A stretch of DNA of 64,000 bases from positions 372,001 through 436,000 of the forward strand of contig JAVXUO010002571.1 of assembly GCA_033065855.1 (NCBI GenBank). The letters run 5' to 3'. The DNA is from Escallonia rubra. Its lineage: Eukaryota > Streptophyta > Magnoliopsida > Escalloniales > Escalloniaceae. Below the pieces are notes generated by a model. The model was not told where the DNA came from. It did not search any database and was given only the letters and a program-made list of their open reading frames with translations. Position 1 is the first letter of the stretch. Each line of letters starts with the position of its first letter. Of this stretch, positions 32,762 through 44,192 are shown piece after piece. Made by a program: the position numbers and the translations under genes.

Positions 32762-34149
32762 TGTAGCGAACTGCCTTGGGAAAAATCCACAAAAGGGATT
32801 TTTGAATGGAGTCGCCATCTTATTTAATTTGAAAGAAATAAGAAAAACCTAAAGAATGACTCAAACGATGTCCAAGAAGGATGACTAATCTATTGAAACC
32901 AAGAGAGGGGTCCATGGACTAAGTTAAGCAACGAGAAGGTGTCAGGCACCCGCCGTGCCTTTTCGGTCTGTACTTCATTTTTAGTGATTAATGGCCTTAA
33001 AAACATGAAGGATTCAATATACAGTAAGACTTACCCTAGGTTAATTTTTAGATTTCTAGCATGAACTCGGCAATAGGGTCAAGTGGCCTACGTATCCCAT
33101 CAGAATCAAAATCGTCGCAATTCGACACTGGTCCTACGGGGAGTAATCTACATTTAAAAAATTAGACTTTGACAAGAAATGGGTAAGAAAGACTCATTTT
33201 ATTGTTTTTGAAATGAAATGCGATTACAGTGAAAGGATGACAATCTATATGATTTTTACCCTAAAAAAGCTAGTAAAGATTACCTTGAGATGTTCTTGCC
33301 GGGACGACTCAGGGATGTTCTTCGTCTGATCCATGATGCAAAGAACATGACGAAGTTTTAAGAGTAATTTGAGTGGCTAAACTTCTCAAGAGAGAGAGAT
33401 AGTATGTCACTTCACGAAGAAATGACATGCAAGCTGTAAAGAGAATCAACTCTTGGACTGACTAAAAATTAATCTTTCAAAATGAAGGCCAAGACTCCTT
33501 TTTATAGTGCTTAGGGTAGTAAGATTCTAGTAAGATTTGCAATGCCAATCTGAAAGGCTAGAAATAAATCAGCATAAGTGATAAAATTGCAGATCGACAA
33601 AGTCCACTAACCGGTCGGTTTACCCCTTTTGTATATGGATAGAATGGGAACCAGAGGCAGTCCTCTGTTCTTTAACCTTTTTGTGGAATGATTTTATTAG
33701 GAAAAATAATATTTTTTCCAAATTTCGAGGCATTATCTGCTTCTATTTTCGATAATTATCTAAAAAATCGCAAATGAGATACACCAGATTCAGGATAAGT
33801 CATTTCCTAACTAAAAAATAAATTGATTTGATCTTTATATCAAGGATAAATCATGAACTATTTTTCCAAGTTATCTAGACAAATTACATCAATTAGAATA
33901 ATCTAGACTTTGGACTGGACTTGACCTAAATGGGCTGGACTGTTGCAGCTGGACTAGGCTAATCCAGTTGGACTGGACTTAGACAATTAAACTGGACTGG
34001 ACAATTAACCTTGACTAAATTAATTACACAAAACTGGACTGAATTAATTAAATAAATCACATTATTAAGCCTAGACTCAATAATGTATTCTAATTAATAA
34101 AGCCCACTGTTAATTAATAAAAATAGCCTACAAAAATAGGGTGTCTACA
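32762..34149 (-). mobile_element. LTR of gypsy element 2, 1388 bp
   Basis: On the minus strand the LTR starts TGTAGACACCC (34149) and ends TTCGCTACA (32762), giving 5-bp terminal inverted TGTAG/CTACA. A TATA box (TATAAAAA, 33506-33499) is followed by CT-rich sequence. Repeated CTGGACT motifs crowd 33910-34070. The end adjoins the primer site, confirming leftward orientation. A related LTR in opposite orientation is at 34430-35040 and a diverged one at 55262-56680. Confidence 0.85.
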
Positions 34150-34429
34150 ATAAGATAATGGTCCATGCATGCACCTTGTTGAGCTTGCTATATTATGACG
34201 TGATATGTTCACCTCTCTATGGCATGCTTGATGACCTTTCGATTCCTGATCTTCCGAACCTGATGTTTTCATATTCGGTTTGATTCATTTTTTCATGGCA
34301 TTTTGGTGTGTAAGATTTGCAATTTAGAATTTGAGGTTATTTAATTACGATTAACTTTTTAAGTAAACTGCCATATTGGTATTTTGAAGTATTATTAGGG
34401 AATAATGCATATACAATTTTTATACTATT

Positions 34430-35040
34430 ATCGTATTACGGTTGTAGGCCTAAAAGTTTATTGAACTTAATTTATTTAATTAAGTCCAATAGTTAATGTA
34501 GTCCAGTTGTCCAGTCGAGACTAGTCTAGTAATTAGATCTAGTCCAGTCCAGTTAGTTAGGTTTAACCAAAGTTAAAGTCAAGAGATTTGTGATTGATCA
34601 GATGACTTGGAAATATCTTATGATTTATCCTGGACTTGATACATGTGATTAATCCATGATTTATATGAGATATGGTGATAATGCTTGAATCTGGTTCATC
34701 TCATTTGATTACATCAGAGATAATTATCGAATTAGGGATGGAAGAACTGGCCAGTTTGTTGACTTTTTCTCAAGTCTACGATTTTCATTAAATATTCTGC
34801 TCTATCGCCAGGTCACAGACTGTGATAGCCATCCTTATCATTTCTGGCGCCCAGACCTCTATAAATAGGGTCTTTGGGTTACATTTTCAAAGATCGGCTT
34901 TTTCTTCCTAGAGCTTTTACACCATTTCTCCTAATTCACTTTTAAAGAATTTTAAGTCTTTTGCATCGTGGATTCTTCACAAAGTGTTCCCGACTTTTCT
35001 AGGCAGGGAGACTCGCGAGGTATGTTTTGTCATCTTCTCG
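34430..35040 (+). mobile_element. Partial LTR related to gypsy element 2, opposite orientation
   Basis: From TTGTAGGCC (34442) the + strand follows the element 2 LTR in order: AT-rich start, a CTAGTCCAGTCCAG cluster (34500-34555), TTTATCCTGGACTTGAT, TCATCTCATTTGATTA, AGATAATTATCGAA, then TATAAATA (34860-34867) and a T/C-rich region. The extreme start and the U5 end are missing. It is a solo or truncated LTR head-to-head with its relative. Confidence 0.7.
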
Positions 35041-36257
35041 ATGAAAAAAAGTAAGTACACGATAGGTCAAAGACAAATAATATATGAAGGTGTATGAAAT
35101 GTCAAACAAACATGTAAACCATAAATGTATAATGCTTAAGAAGTAAAACATTAGTAATTAATGGAAAAAAGTACAACCTCAATGTGTAGAGAGAGTAAGA
35201 TACAATGATATGTTGGTCGTAAATTTAAGGTAAACTTACGGGGCAAACTTTTAGATAAATTTGAGGAAATTTAGGAGTTAACCGTGATTGGGATAAGAAA
35301 CTAAGTTATTGATATCAGAGATGGAAGGTTCTGGTGTGGGAGGGTGAGATATTATGTGAGCGTTATTAGTTTAATGTCAATAAAAAAGATATCAATAGAA
35401 GAGAGAGAGAGAGAGAGAGAGAGTAGGTGTAAAGGGATAGAAATTAGAATTTGATGACAACAAAAGATAAATGACATAATTTGGTAGTCAAAACATGTAG
35501 ATTTTCCAACCTAAATTGTGGGTTTCATTTAATTGGAAAACAAAAATTGAACTGTCAAATTGTTATTTTTTTTTCTATAAAATGATTTGATTATCTACTA
35601 CATGGCAAAACGGGAGAATGTCCAAGTAGGCGACGACTTAGGCAAACTTTTTCTGGCCTTGACTTTATTATATTTAAAACTAGTTGTGATTCCGTGAGTC
35701 ATATACAATTACTATAAATTATTAACAAAATTAACATTAATAACATGGTAATATTGATATTTTATAATAATAATATAAATAAAGCAGTTGTACAAATACA
35801 ATTAGAATTAAAAGCGAACCACCTAATAAGGGTTGCTATCTTTGTACTTGAACAACTTTAGAAGAAAATAATTAAAATCATAACTGGCCATTTAGAAGCT
35901 AGAGATGTATAGTGTTATATGTTTTAAAATCATAATTATCCATTCAAATATGCAAATTTGAATGTTTAAAGTAATATGTGAAAAATAATGGTTTACGGAG
36001 ATAGTTATGCACATCTTAATTTTGTTTTCTGATTATCAAATTGATAAAAGTTGAGAAAAACATCTGATGAAATTTCACTAGAAAACATGAGAGAATAATT
36101 AGAGCGAGAGATTTTAAGAATTCAAAATTTAGATAGTCTGTTGGAGATATTTTGTATAGGATATGGGGATTATTTCGAGATATTTCTACCGCTTCGTCTT
36201 TTATGAGGAAACAGGAAACCAGTTGTGTCATCTATAACAACTCACCATCTATCTACC
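35041..36257. other. AT-rich intergenic DNA with (GA)n microsatellite
   Basis: (GA)11 at 35401-35423. The rest is AT-rich; the minus frame 36016-36231 is unrecognised. Confidence 0.5.
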
Positions 36258-36274
36258 TCTTACAGCACCTACTT

Positions 36275-36706
36275 TTTTTGTTGGTAGAAGAGTAGGAAAT
36301 ATATACCAGATATTAAACAGTGGAATGTACAAACGGAAAGGAAAACACCCAACAAGATGGATGACAACCCCATCCATAGGTCAAAAGAATGCTAACTACA
36401 TAGACAAAAACACCACAAGGGTCTAGCAAAGCGGGATTCCCTGTACTAGGCAGGCTGAACATTGACGATCCACTCCTGTCGAGCGGTAGTGGCAGATCGG
36501 GTTACAAAAGTTGCTAGAGCTGACGAGAGCCGTAACGGAGCTGATTTCCCTCGGGTGGCTAGCACGGAGTGCAAACTGTACATAAAATGTCGGGTGCAGT
36601 TAAGCAGTCCCTATGGTTCGCCGTCAACTGCACCAGAAAAGAGCAATCAGGGAATAGAAATATAGGATGATAATACGAGAGCCTGACAACCCACTTCAGA
36701 CCAATG
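36275..36706 (-). mobile_element. LINE-like retroposon fragment with 17-bp target-site duplication
   Basis: TCTTACAGCACCTACTT is repeated exactly at 36258-36274 and 36707-36723, flanking 432 bp that begins with a T run on + (a short poly(A) end on the minus strand). A long perfect duplication plus an A tail is the mark of target-primed reverse transcription. The insert has no coding frame, so it fits a 5'-truncated LINE 3' UTR or a SINE-like element. Confidence 0.8.
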
Positions 36707-36723
36707 TCTTACAGCACCTACTT

Positions 36724-37903
36724 AAATGCTCATGTCCATATTCTACCATATATGTTCATTGCTATCTGGGGTCAATGTTTAGAGGGAAGGATCAACAATT
36801 TGGCTTTGCCATTACCGTGTAAACTGATGATCTTAGGCCGATGGGTTCGTTCATGCGTTCTCTTTATGTGGCGGATGTTCTTTCTGCGCATGCTTTAGCT
36901 CTGCTGAATTTCATATATTTGATTGTTTTCTCATCATGTATTACATTTACATATTTATTTGACTAATAAACAACTATTTCAACATCTAACTGGTGATTGC
37001 TATATTCCGCCGCATATTACCACTGTCAAAGGAAGCACACGGTGTTAGTATTTTAAGAAGCAGAGATACGAATCACGATCTTGCATTTGGCCTGGCACAC
37101 CAGGAGGCGCACATGTGCTATTTTGTACATCGGAAGTGGTGGAAATTGGACACTAGGTTCGCCAGCTAATGTTATATTCTTACCTTGTTTTTGTTGTTGA
37201 TGTTTTGATCTCTTTGTCTTTCGGTTTCTAGTATGTTTCTTTTGTTCATGTGTGGCCATGGCTTGATAGTGGTTGTTGATGGTAAAATTATCTGTATAAT
37301 TTGGTGCTTCACCCAGGGGATCAAAGTTGTTGACCCCAGGACTGATTTCATCGTATATATTTCTTATCTTTTCAAAAAAAAAGTTCAAGTTTTAGAAACT
37401 ATAGTTTTTTTTATGAAAATAAAACTAAATAGTTTTTTTTTAAGAATATAAATCACTTTAAATCATCATGCCAAGATAAGAGAATATCCAAGTAGACAAT
37501 GGTCTGGTGACATTTTCTCAGTTTTGACTTTATTATATCTATAATAATCAGAGTATATAATTAAATTTGAAAGTTTAATTAGTTTTTGAAACATAAGAGA
37601 TAACTTTTGAGACAGAAGGACAAAGTTTTTGTTTTTATTTTGTTAGATATAACTTGAAAAATGTAAGAAGATAAGGCTACGCAATAGAGACAAAGAACAT
37701 GTGAAAGGGAAGACAGAGATAAAGAATGATTTAGGAGCTGTTTGGTTTTTCAGAGAGATTTTAGGAGAATTTTTTTAAGTTAAAAAAAGAAGAAGAAGAA
37801 GAAATTGTTTCTATGGGAGAGAGGTGGAGACACGGTTAACCTAAATAAAAGTGATAAATAGGTTTACATAAAAAGACGAGATAACACCCAAATAGACGAT
37901 GCC
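36724..37903. other. Intergenic DNA, no supported gene
   Basis: The minus frame 37053-37388 (111 codons, Lys/Gln-rich) and other short frames have no domain. An (AGA)n run is at about 37787-37802, and GGAGCTGTTTGGTTTTTCAG (37734) resembles a MITE end without a partner. Confidence 0.4.
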
Positions 37904-37912
37904 TTAAAAATA

Positions 37913-39012
37913 GGGGTAAATGCTCTTTGACCCCCTCGACTTTAGGGCGGTTACAATATGACCCCCTCGACTAAAAAAAGTTGAATTAAACCTCCCTGCA
38001 CTCAACAAAACTGGGCAAAATGGACGGTTTCCATCCAAGTTAACATAGTTTTTGGGCGGGAAATGCTTGGCTCTCAGAACCTACAACTTTAGGACGAAAC
38101 TACCCTTATAACCTAATAAAATGATAAAGACTTGCAAAAAGTCACTAATTTCATTTCACTTCATTTTCAAATCCTAGAAAATTTGCAAAAAGTGACAATT
38201 TTCATTTCATCTCATTTGCAAACATTCCTTTTAAAGGCCAACCGCAAAACAAAGTAAAAAAAAAAATCGAATATTTGAATTTTTAAAATTTAATTTCAAA
38301 AATCCAGTAGGCATAACCCGACCCGACCGCGCCCCATTCATTAGAAAGTCACAGATCGGCCCAAATCCTACCCACCCCGCTCCATGCCACCCGACCCGAA
38401 AGTGCTATTCACAAACCCAAATTTCAGAAACCCTAATATCTATCACCCCTTAGCACCGCCAACCTCTTTCGGCATCTCACGCCGATGCCCCCTCCCCCTC
38501 GTCGATGACGCCGACTCCCCTCCTCTTCTCTCCCCCGCTGCTGCAACAACCACACTGTTCGTCGGCTGCCCCTTCCCTTAATCGGCGACGCCGACCCCTT
38601 CCATTTCTCTTCCTTCCTTTCCCCCCACCCCGCGCAACAGCCCTGCTTCTCCGGCAGCCCCTTTCCCCCCATCATTGATGCCGACCCCCCCTCTCTTCCT
38701 TCCTCTTCTCTCCCCTCGCCACTTGCGGCCGCAACAGCCCCGCGCCGCCGTCCCTTTTGCTGCCGCCACTGCTCCTTGATCTTCTCTCTATTCTCCCTTC
38801 ACCACCACTTTCATCCACCTCAAATGGTTTGAGAATGGGTCTTCAATTCTGTTTAAAAGAAGGGTAGTTACGACATTTCGACAAGTTCAGTTACGGCCGT
38901 TCATTTTTGCCCAGTTTCGTTGAGTGCAGGGAGGTTTAGTTCAACATTTTTTAGAAGAGGGGGCCATATTGCAACCGCCCTAAAGTACAGGAGGTCAAAG
39001 AGCATTTACCCC
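37913..39012. mobile_element. Non-autonomous MULE-type element, 1100 bp, about 115-bp inverted ends
   Basis: Left end GGGGTAAATGCTCTTTGACC (37913) matches the reverse complement of the right end (39012) and stays about 88% similar for about 115 bp (both contain TAAACCTCCCTGCACTCAAC). Flanks are TTAAAAATA (37904-37912) and TTGAAAATA (39013-39021), a 9-bp duplication with one mismatch, the size used by Mutator elements. Inside (38470-38770) is a C/T-rich GACGCCGAC repeat of about 90-100 bp in three imperfect copies. Open frames there (38384-38581 +, 38433-38675 -, 38578-38769 -) are composition products; no transposase is present. Confidence 0.85.
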
Positions 39013-39021
39013 TTGAAAATA

Positions 39022-41504
39022 TTCTCTTTCGCTTTAATGTATGTATAATTAGATAATTAGACTAATTATGACATGATATAGATTATGAATTCATTTGTAT
39101 AAACTCTCTATAGTGGGTTTCACTTATCAAGTCCCCGCATAATTATGCTTTTCTGCCCCTCGTTTTGTCGTTAAAAGATTGTTTTCAATTTTCAGCGACA
39201 AATTTTAACTATTAACCTGGAGTAGTGCGTGGTTTATATATTGTACTAGGAGTTGTAATAACTTGTAACTTTCAAGGGTGTTTCAGGACAGTTCTGACAG
39301 TTATTAACCTCTTATTCGACTTCATTCTAGATCTATTGGTAATTATTTTTCCTGATTCTTAGCTATTTCTGTCTTTATAACTTCAAAGAAACCCGTAAAT
39401 CTCTGAATCTCAAGTAGTAGAAACCATTTTGACCAAACTCCGATTCCGTAGGTGCGTATTCTCTCTCTACTACATTCTACTCCGGTCACCGTACTTGCTG
39501 TTACTTTATTATTATGGATCTCAAAGCTTGTCTTTCTTCTTGATCTGATCTTTGCATCCAAGAATTTATACTCAGTTTTTAGTTCTCCAATTTAGATATT
39601 GAAACATGGGTATTGAATTTTCTCTTGATAGACTACGTTTCTTTTTCCATGGCGAAGTTAATAAATTAAAATTGAATCTTCATTCATGGGTTTCCGGGAT
39701 GACCTGTTTTAGTTTGTGTTGTACTCTTTGCCTGGCTATTTTGATGGGTAATGCTATTTGGACTTCGATTCGGCTGTTTACTTGTATAATGTGTTCTATA
39801 ACATGGATTTAGTAGATGATTTGCTAATGACCATCATAACTTGTGTTGTTTCGGCGTCTATAAGAATTCCTTTGTATGAACTCTCTGTAGTGGGTATTGC
39901 TTTTTATAAGAGGCAACATCTAAATCCACACCCTAATATGTATTTGCGCACCTTGCTATTTTGTTGCTAAAAGGATAAATTTTGTCTCTCCTTGACTTTT
40001 TAGAGACAATTTTTGACTCTATAGTAGTTACTTTGGAATACATGAAGGCGTAAACTTTAGTAATTCATCTGGAGTGAGTGGTTTATAGATTCTGATGTGT
40101 ATAGCACATTTGAAACTCACTTTTTATGGGTTCAGGATAGTTCTTTTAGGTATTGGACTTGTGTATTCCATTTCGTTCTTGATATCAATGAAAAGGGATA
40201 GGTTGTATTTAGTAGGGCTCTTGTTATAGTCGGGTGGAATTTGAGATTAATCTTTCTTGTTTCTGATTTTTGGGTTTTTATCTTGTTTTGTTTTCTGACT
40301 TCTTTCAATTATTTTGTCAAAGTAGCTTTCCTTTTGTTCTTTCAAGTTATTTTGTCACATTTTTTAATCCCCTTCTTGTAGTGGTTTAAAAGTAATTTGG
40401 TCAAATTGTTGTCACATTCGGCCATTTATGTACTCCATGACAGTCTTTATGATTTACAGAACTTTGGGAAACAAGATAAGGGTTTCTTGTTACTACTGTT
40501 CATCTTGTTTGTTTGAGATATTCTTTTGCCAGATGATTTATTAAACATAGGGTGATTAAACCTTTTAAATTTTCTGAGGGATGTGGCAAAATGATTCCGC
40601 CCATATGTTCTAGTCTTGATAGGACTGCTTTTTCTTAATGCTTTGTAGCAGGAGCATTGCATAAACTTGGGAATGTGACAACAAAAAGAAAGTAGTCTGA
40701 TATAACATTGCTTAGGGTCATGTTTTAACCAATAAAGTTCAAATTTTAGGGGTTTAGCTGGTATCTAACTGCGGTAATGGCTTATTATAAGTCAACATGT
40801 ATGTACGTACATGTATGCTGTTGGGTGTAGATCAAGCACCAGAGGTTCTTGGTGAGAATTCTGAAAAAATGAGGGATAATATCTAACGGTTAAGGGATGT
40901 TGAAATCTGTAACTAGAGGCTGGCCATATCAAACATGTTCCAGAATATGGAAGTATGTCGTGCACAGGCTAAAGAAAAAGTATTGCTTCTACTGTCCACC
41001 TTTTGTCCAATTTGTAGCATAACTCAGTTTGTCTCTTGCAGGGTCTTTTTTGCACGAACATGAGTAGTTTCTGCAGGCATCCTTGCACATTTGGTGGCAT
41101 TGGGCCTCTTAGTAATTACACTTAGTTTTGAGCCTCTTGATTGTATATTAGGTAGTACTCGGTGTACAACTGACGGCTCTGGTATTTCCTGCTACAGAAC
41201 AAGGATCACAGGCTTATAATGTATACCTTTTGACTGTTCTAAGATCGACCTCACTGGAGGATACCTTACTAGAGCTACTATATCTGATAATCATGCTTCT
41301 AGAAGATGGTCTACCGATATATCTATGTCTTCTGTAATCACCAACACAAACTAATCTTACACATGTAGCTCATTTGCATCTCAAAGCAGAGCAACTGTAA
41401 AAAATACGATGATGTGGAGTGCTTTATATTTCCATCCTTTAAAAGGCATTTCAGTCTCCTCAAATTTTTCTCACATTTCAGTGGTGGTTCTGAGCTCGGA
41501 AATT
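39022..41504. other. Upstream region of the V-ATPase G gene
   Basis: No coding gene is recognisable. The stretch 39440-39600 is CT-rich with a possible untranslated first exon; plant subunit G genes often have an intron in the 5' UTR, but I cannot place its boundaries. Short frames (39606-39812, 39758-39970) are unrecognised. Confidence 0.35.
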
Positions 41505-43204
41505 ATGGAAGCGAACAGGGGCCAGAATGGAATTCAACTTTTGCTAGCTGCAGAGCAAGAAGCTCAACACATTGTTAATGCTGCCAGAAACGGTAATTGT
41601 GCTAGCCAACTACGAATTCTAGTCTTTCTGCTGGTCTCAATATCTCTGTACACGACTCTTTCAGTTTTTAAGAAACTAATTGCATTGCTTGCACACCATT
41701 ATCAACTGACTAGGGTCACAAGGCTGTTGGGTGGGTTAGTCTTTTTGGTTGTTTTCAACATTGAAGTTCCGTAAGGGGAACAAGAGAATTTTGACAATTA
41801 GAATGTGATACCGTAATGTTTGCATTGGCCAAGCTTGAGTCTGCATTCTTTGATTTGTTAACTGGCTCAGGAGCAAATGTTGGTTATGCAGTAAGGTATC
41901 CGTCATCATCCTACTGAAATGAATGGGGGGTTGGTTTAGAGTGTGGTAGGCCACTGGGGACATGTAAGGATTAAGAGCCTTGACCAAAGTTTAAAGTAAG
42001 GATTAAGAGCCTGGGGACATGTAAGGATTAAGAGCCTTGACCAAAGTTTAAAGTCGATCAAGGAGATGAGTCTCCCGTCTCCCATGTATGTTCCTGTTAA
42101 AATAAAGAATACGTGATATGTGGGATGCAGTGAGTGCAGGATGGGGGGATTGTTGCTATTTGTTGCCATTTGATGCCTGTTATCACTTGTCAACCTTAAG
42201 CTGCCTAGTGGACCTCCCAGGGTAAGGACGTTGTATTATGTGGTAAATGAGAGCATTGTAGGTTGGAGTTATCCATGTTAAGGCATAGCTAATGGTGTAT
42301 TGTGGGTTTGAAACCCTTCATGTATATGCATATATGCATGTGTCACTTATAGAAGTCAAGATGAAGCATTTCGAGTTGAAACATGAGAGACCAGGCTTTT
42401 GTTTTTGATGTTCAAGTAGTTTTCACTGGTTGACTTTGTCATCTGATTAAGTGATTCACATGTTCTTTGGTACCTTGTTCCAGCAAAAATGGCGAGGCTA
42501 AAGCAGGCCAAAGAAGAGGCCGAGAAGGAAATTGCTGAATTTCGTGCTCAAATGGAAGCTGAATTCCAGAGGAAGGTTGCAGAGGTAAAAATGAAAGAGA
42601 AAAGAAAGAAAATGTCTCTGTCACCTCTGCGTATGAAAACTATATGCTAAATACATGTAGACCATTGCATGCATTGATCACTTTTGATGACGTTCAATGC
42701 CATGCCTCTGGATAATACTGCAGAGGGTCATCCCTTTGTGCTTGCTCATTCGTATGATAAATTTCCTTTTGATAAACTCTTTTATTGGTCCAATTTTCTT
42801 CTGTTGCGACTCATCTTTTACTATGGCAAGTTACAAGATTTTCCAAACAAAGAAAAAAACATATATATGGACCAAATAACTCTGATACCAGCTATGCTTT
42901 GTCAGACCAGGCAGTGTTGGGACTGGGATGAACACGTCTAATCTTACAACATTGTTTTCTATACAACTCAGTGTGGTAAACCTATGCTGAGTATTTTCTG
43001 TATTATATAGCGAATCTTAAAAGTGATTGCTGTGTTTTTTGTGATTGTACTTGTTATCAGAGTAGTGGAGACTCAGGTGCTAATGTGAAGCGCCTCGAGA
43101 AAGAGACCGACGAAAAAATTATTCATTTAAAGACAGAGGCTGCAAGAATCTCCCATGATGTTGTCCAAATGCTTCTGAAACATGTGACAGCTGTAAAGAA
43201 CTGA
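41505..43204 (+). CDS. VHA-G: V-type proton ATPase subunit G, 3 exons
   Basis: Exons 41505-41592, 42484-42584 and 43061-43204 are joined by GT-AG introns of 891 and 476 bp (phases 1 and 0) and give 110 aa, the usual plant length. The start [21 protein letters not shown] and the segments [19 protein letters not shown] and [15 protein letters not shown] are diagnostic of subunit G. The protein is one charged helix that pairs with subunit E to form the peripheral stalks of the V1 sector, which hold the stator against rotation while protons are pumped into vacuole or Golgi/TGN. No signal peptide or membrane segment is present, as expected for a peripheral subunit. It is convergent with the permease gene. 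No defects. Confidence 0.96.
41954..42054. repeat. 57-bp tandem duplication in VHA-G intron 1
   Basis: CTGGGGACATGTAAGGATTA at 41954 recurs at 42011, both followed by AGAGCCTTGACCAAAGTTTA. It falls in the first intron. Confidence 0.9.
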
Positions 43205-43346
43205 GATCTCAGGTAAGCTTGGAGGGCTAGAAGGCCCTGGTGCCCTTTTTTCCCTCTTTGTGAGAGTAAGATGCATATTTTCCGACTTTTGTATCATGTA
43301 CCCTAGTTTAAGTGTTGGATGTATTGGTTGATTGTGGCTTTGATTG

Positions 43347-43352
43347 AATAAA
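43347..43352 (+). terminator. AATAAA polyadenylation signal of VHA-G
   Basis: AATAAA 143 bp after the stop codon in a T-rich 3' UTR. Confidence 0.6.
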
Positions 43353-44003
43353 ATGATCCTATATTTGTTATCCCCCGTCACTACGCCAATTAAGAGGGAG
43401 ACTTATATTTAATGACGCACGATGATTTGGTTAAATGACCCATTTCCTTCTTACCCACTTCTCTATGAAGAAAAACAAAAAAATGTAGAAATCATGCCCG
43501 ACACTTTTGGTTAAGTTATTGTCGTTTATACTCATGCGGCATCTTGATGAACTTGGCGTTCATTGAGTATTTTTTTGAACTTGGCCAACTAACTCTCCAC
43601 AGAATGGCGTTGCTCCTCAGTGGTGGTTTGCAACTGAGCTGAGTGCAACTACATGGGCAGTCTTGTTTCCTTCTCAGGCATTTCTCTGGTTCTTTCCCTA
43701 AAGACGACATATATTAAGCAAATAAACTCGACAATGAGTTTGAAGATTCTTTTTTAGCCAAAAGCAGGTGGACACAATGACCTCCTTAAGTTTGAGCTCG
43801 AAGACAATGTGATCTGGCCAGCTATCCTTAGTTGAGATTCGAGACCAATTTCCCTAAAAGTGAGACACTTTCGTTCTCCCTCTTTTGTGCAATCAGTCCT
43901 TCGTTTCCGATCGATTTGTGTGATGGCAACATCTTCTAAAAGGGAAAATGTGCAAAGCATGGGAGCATGGCGCACAGATTTCGTGTAAATCCTTCTCCAC
44001 TAA
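43353..44003. other. Spacer between convergent 3' ends
   Basis: No gene or repeat is seen. It separates the VHA-G and permease 3' UTRs. Confidence 0.5.
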
Positions 44004-44009
44004 TTTATT
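44004..44009 (-). terminator. Possible AATAAA polyadenylation signal of the permease gene
   Basis: AATAAA on the minus strand, 184 bp downstream of the permease stop codon. Confidence 0.4.
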
Positions 44010-44192
44010 CTTTATACCAAGAATGGTGAGACAGAAATTTAGATGGGTCAAGATATACCAAATTATGCTCAATCACTGTACAGAATCATTTTGTACAAAT
44101 GAGGAAGAACTGCTTGAAGATTTCTGAAGATCAATTTACAACCCAATACTATATGTTACCCCTCTAACTGGAGAATCGTCTCGTATATTTCC

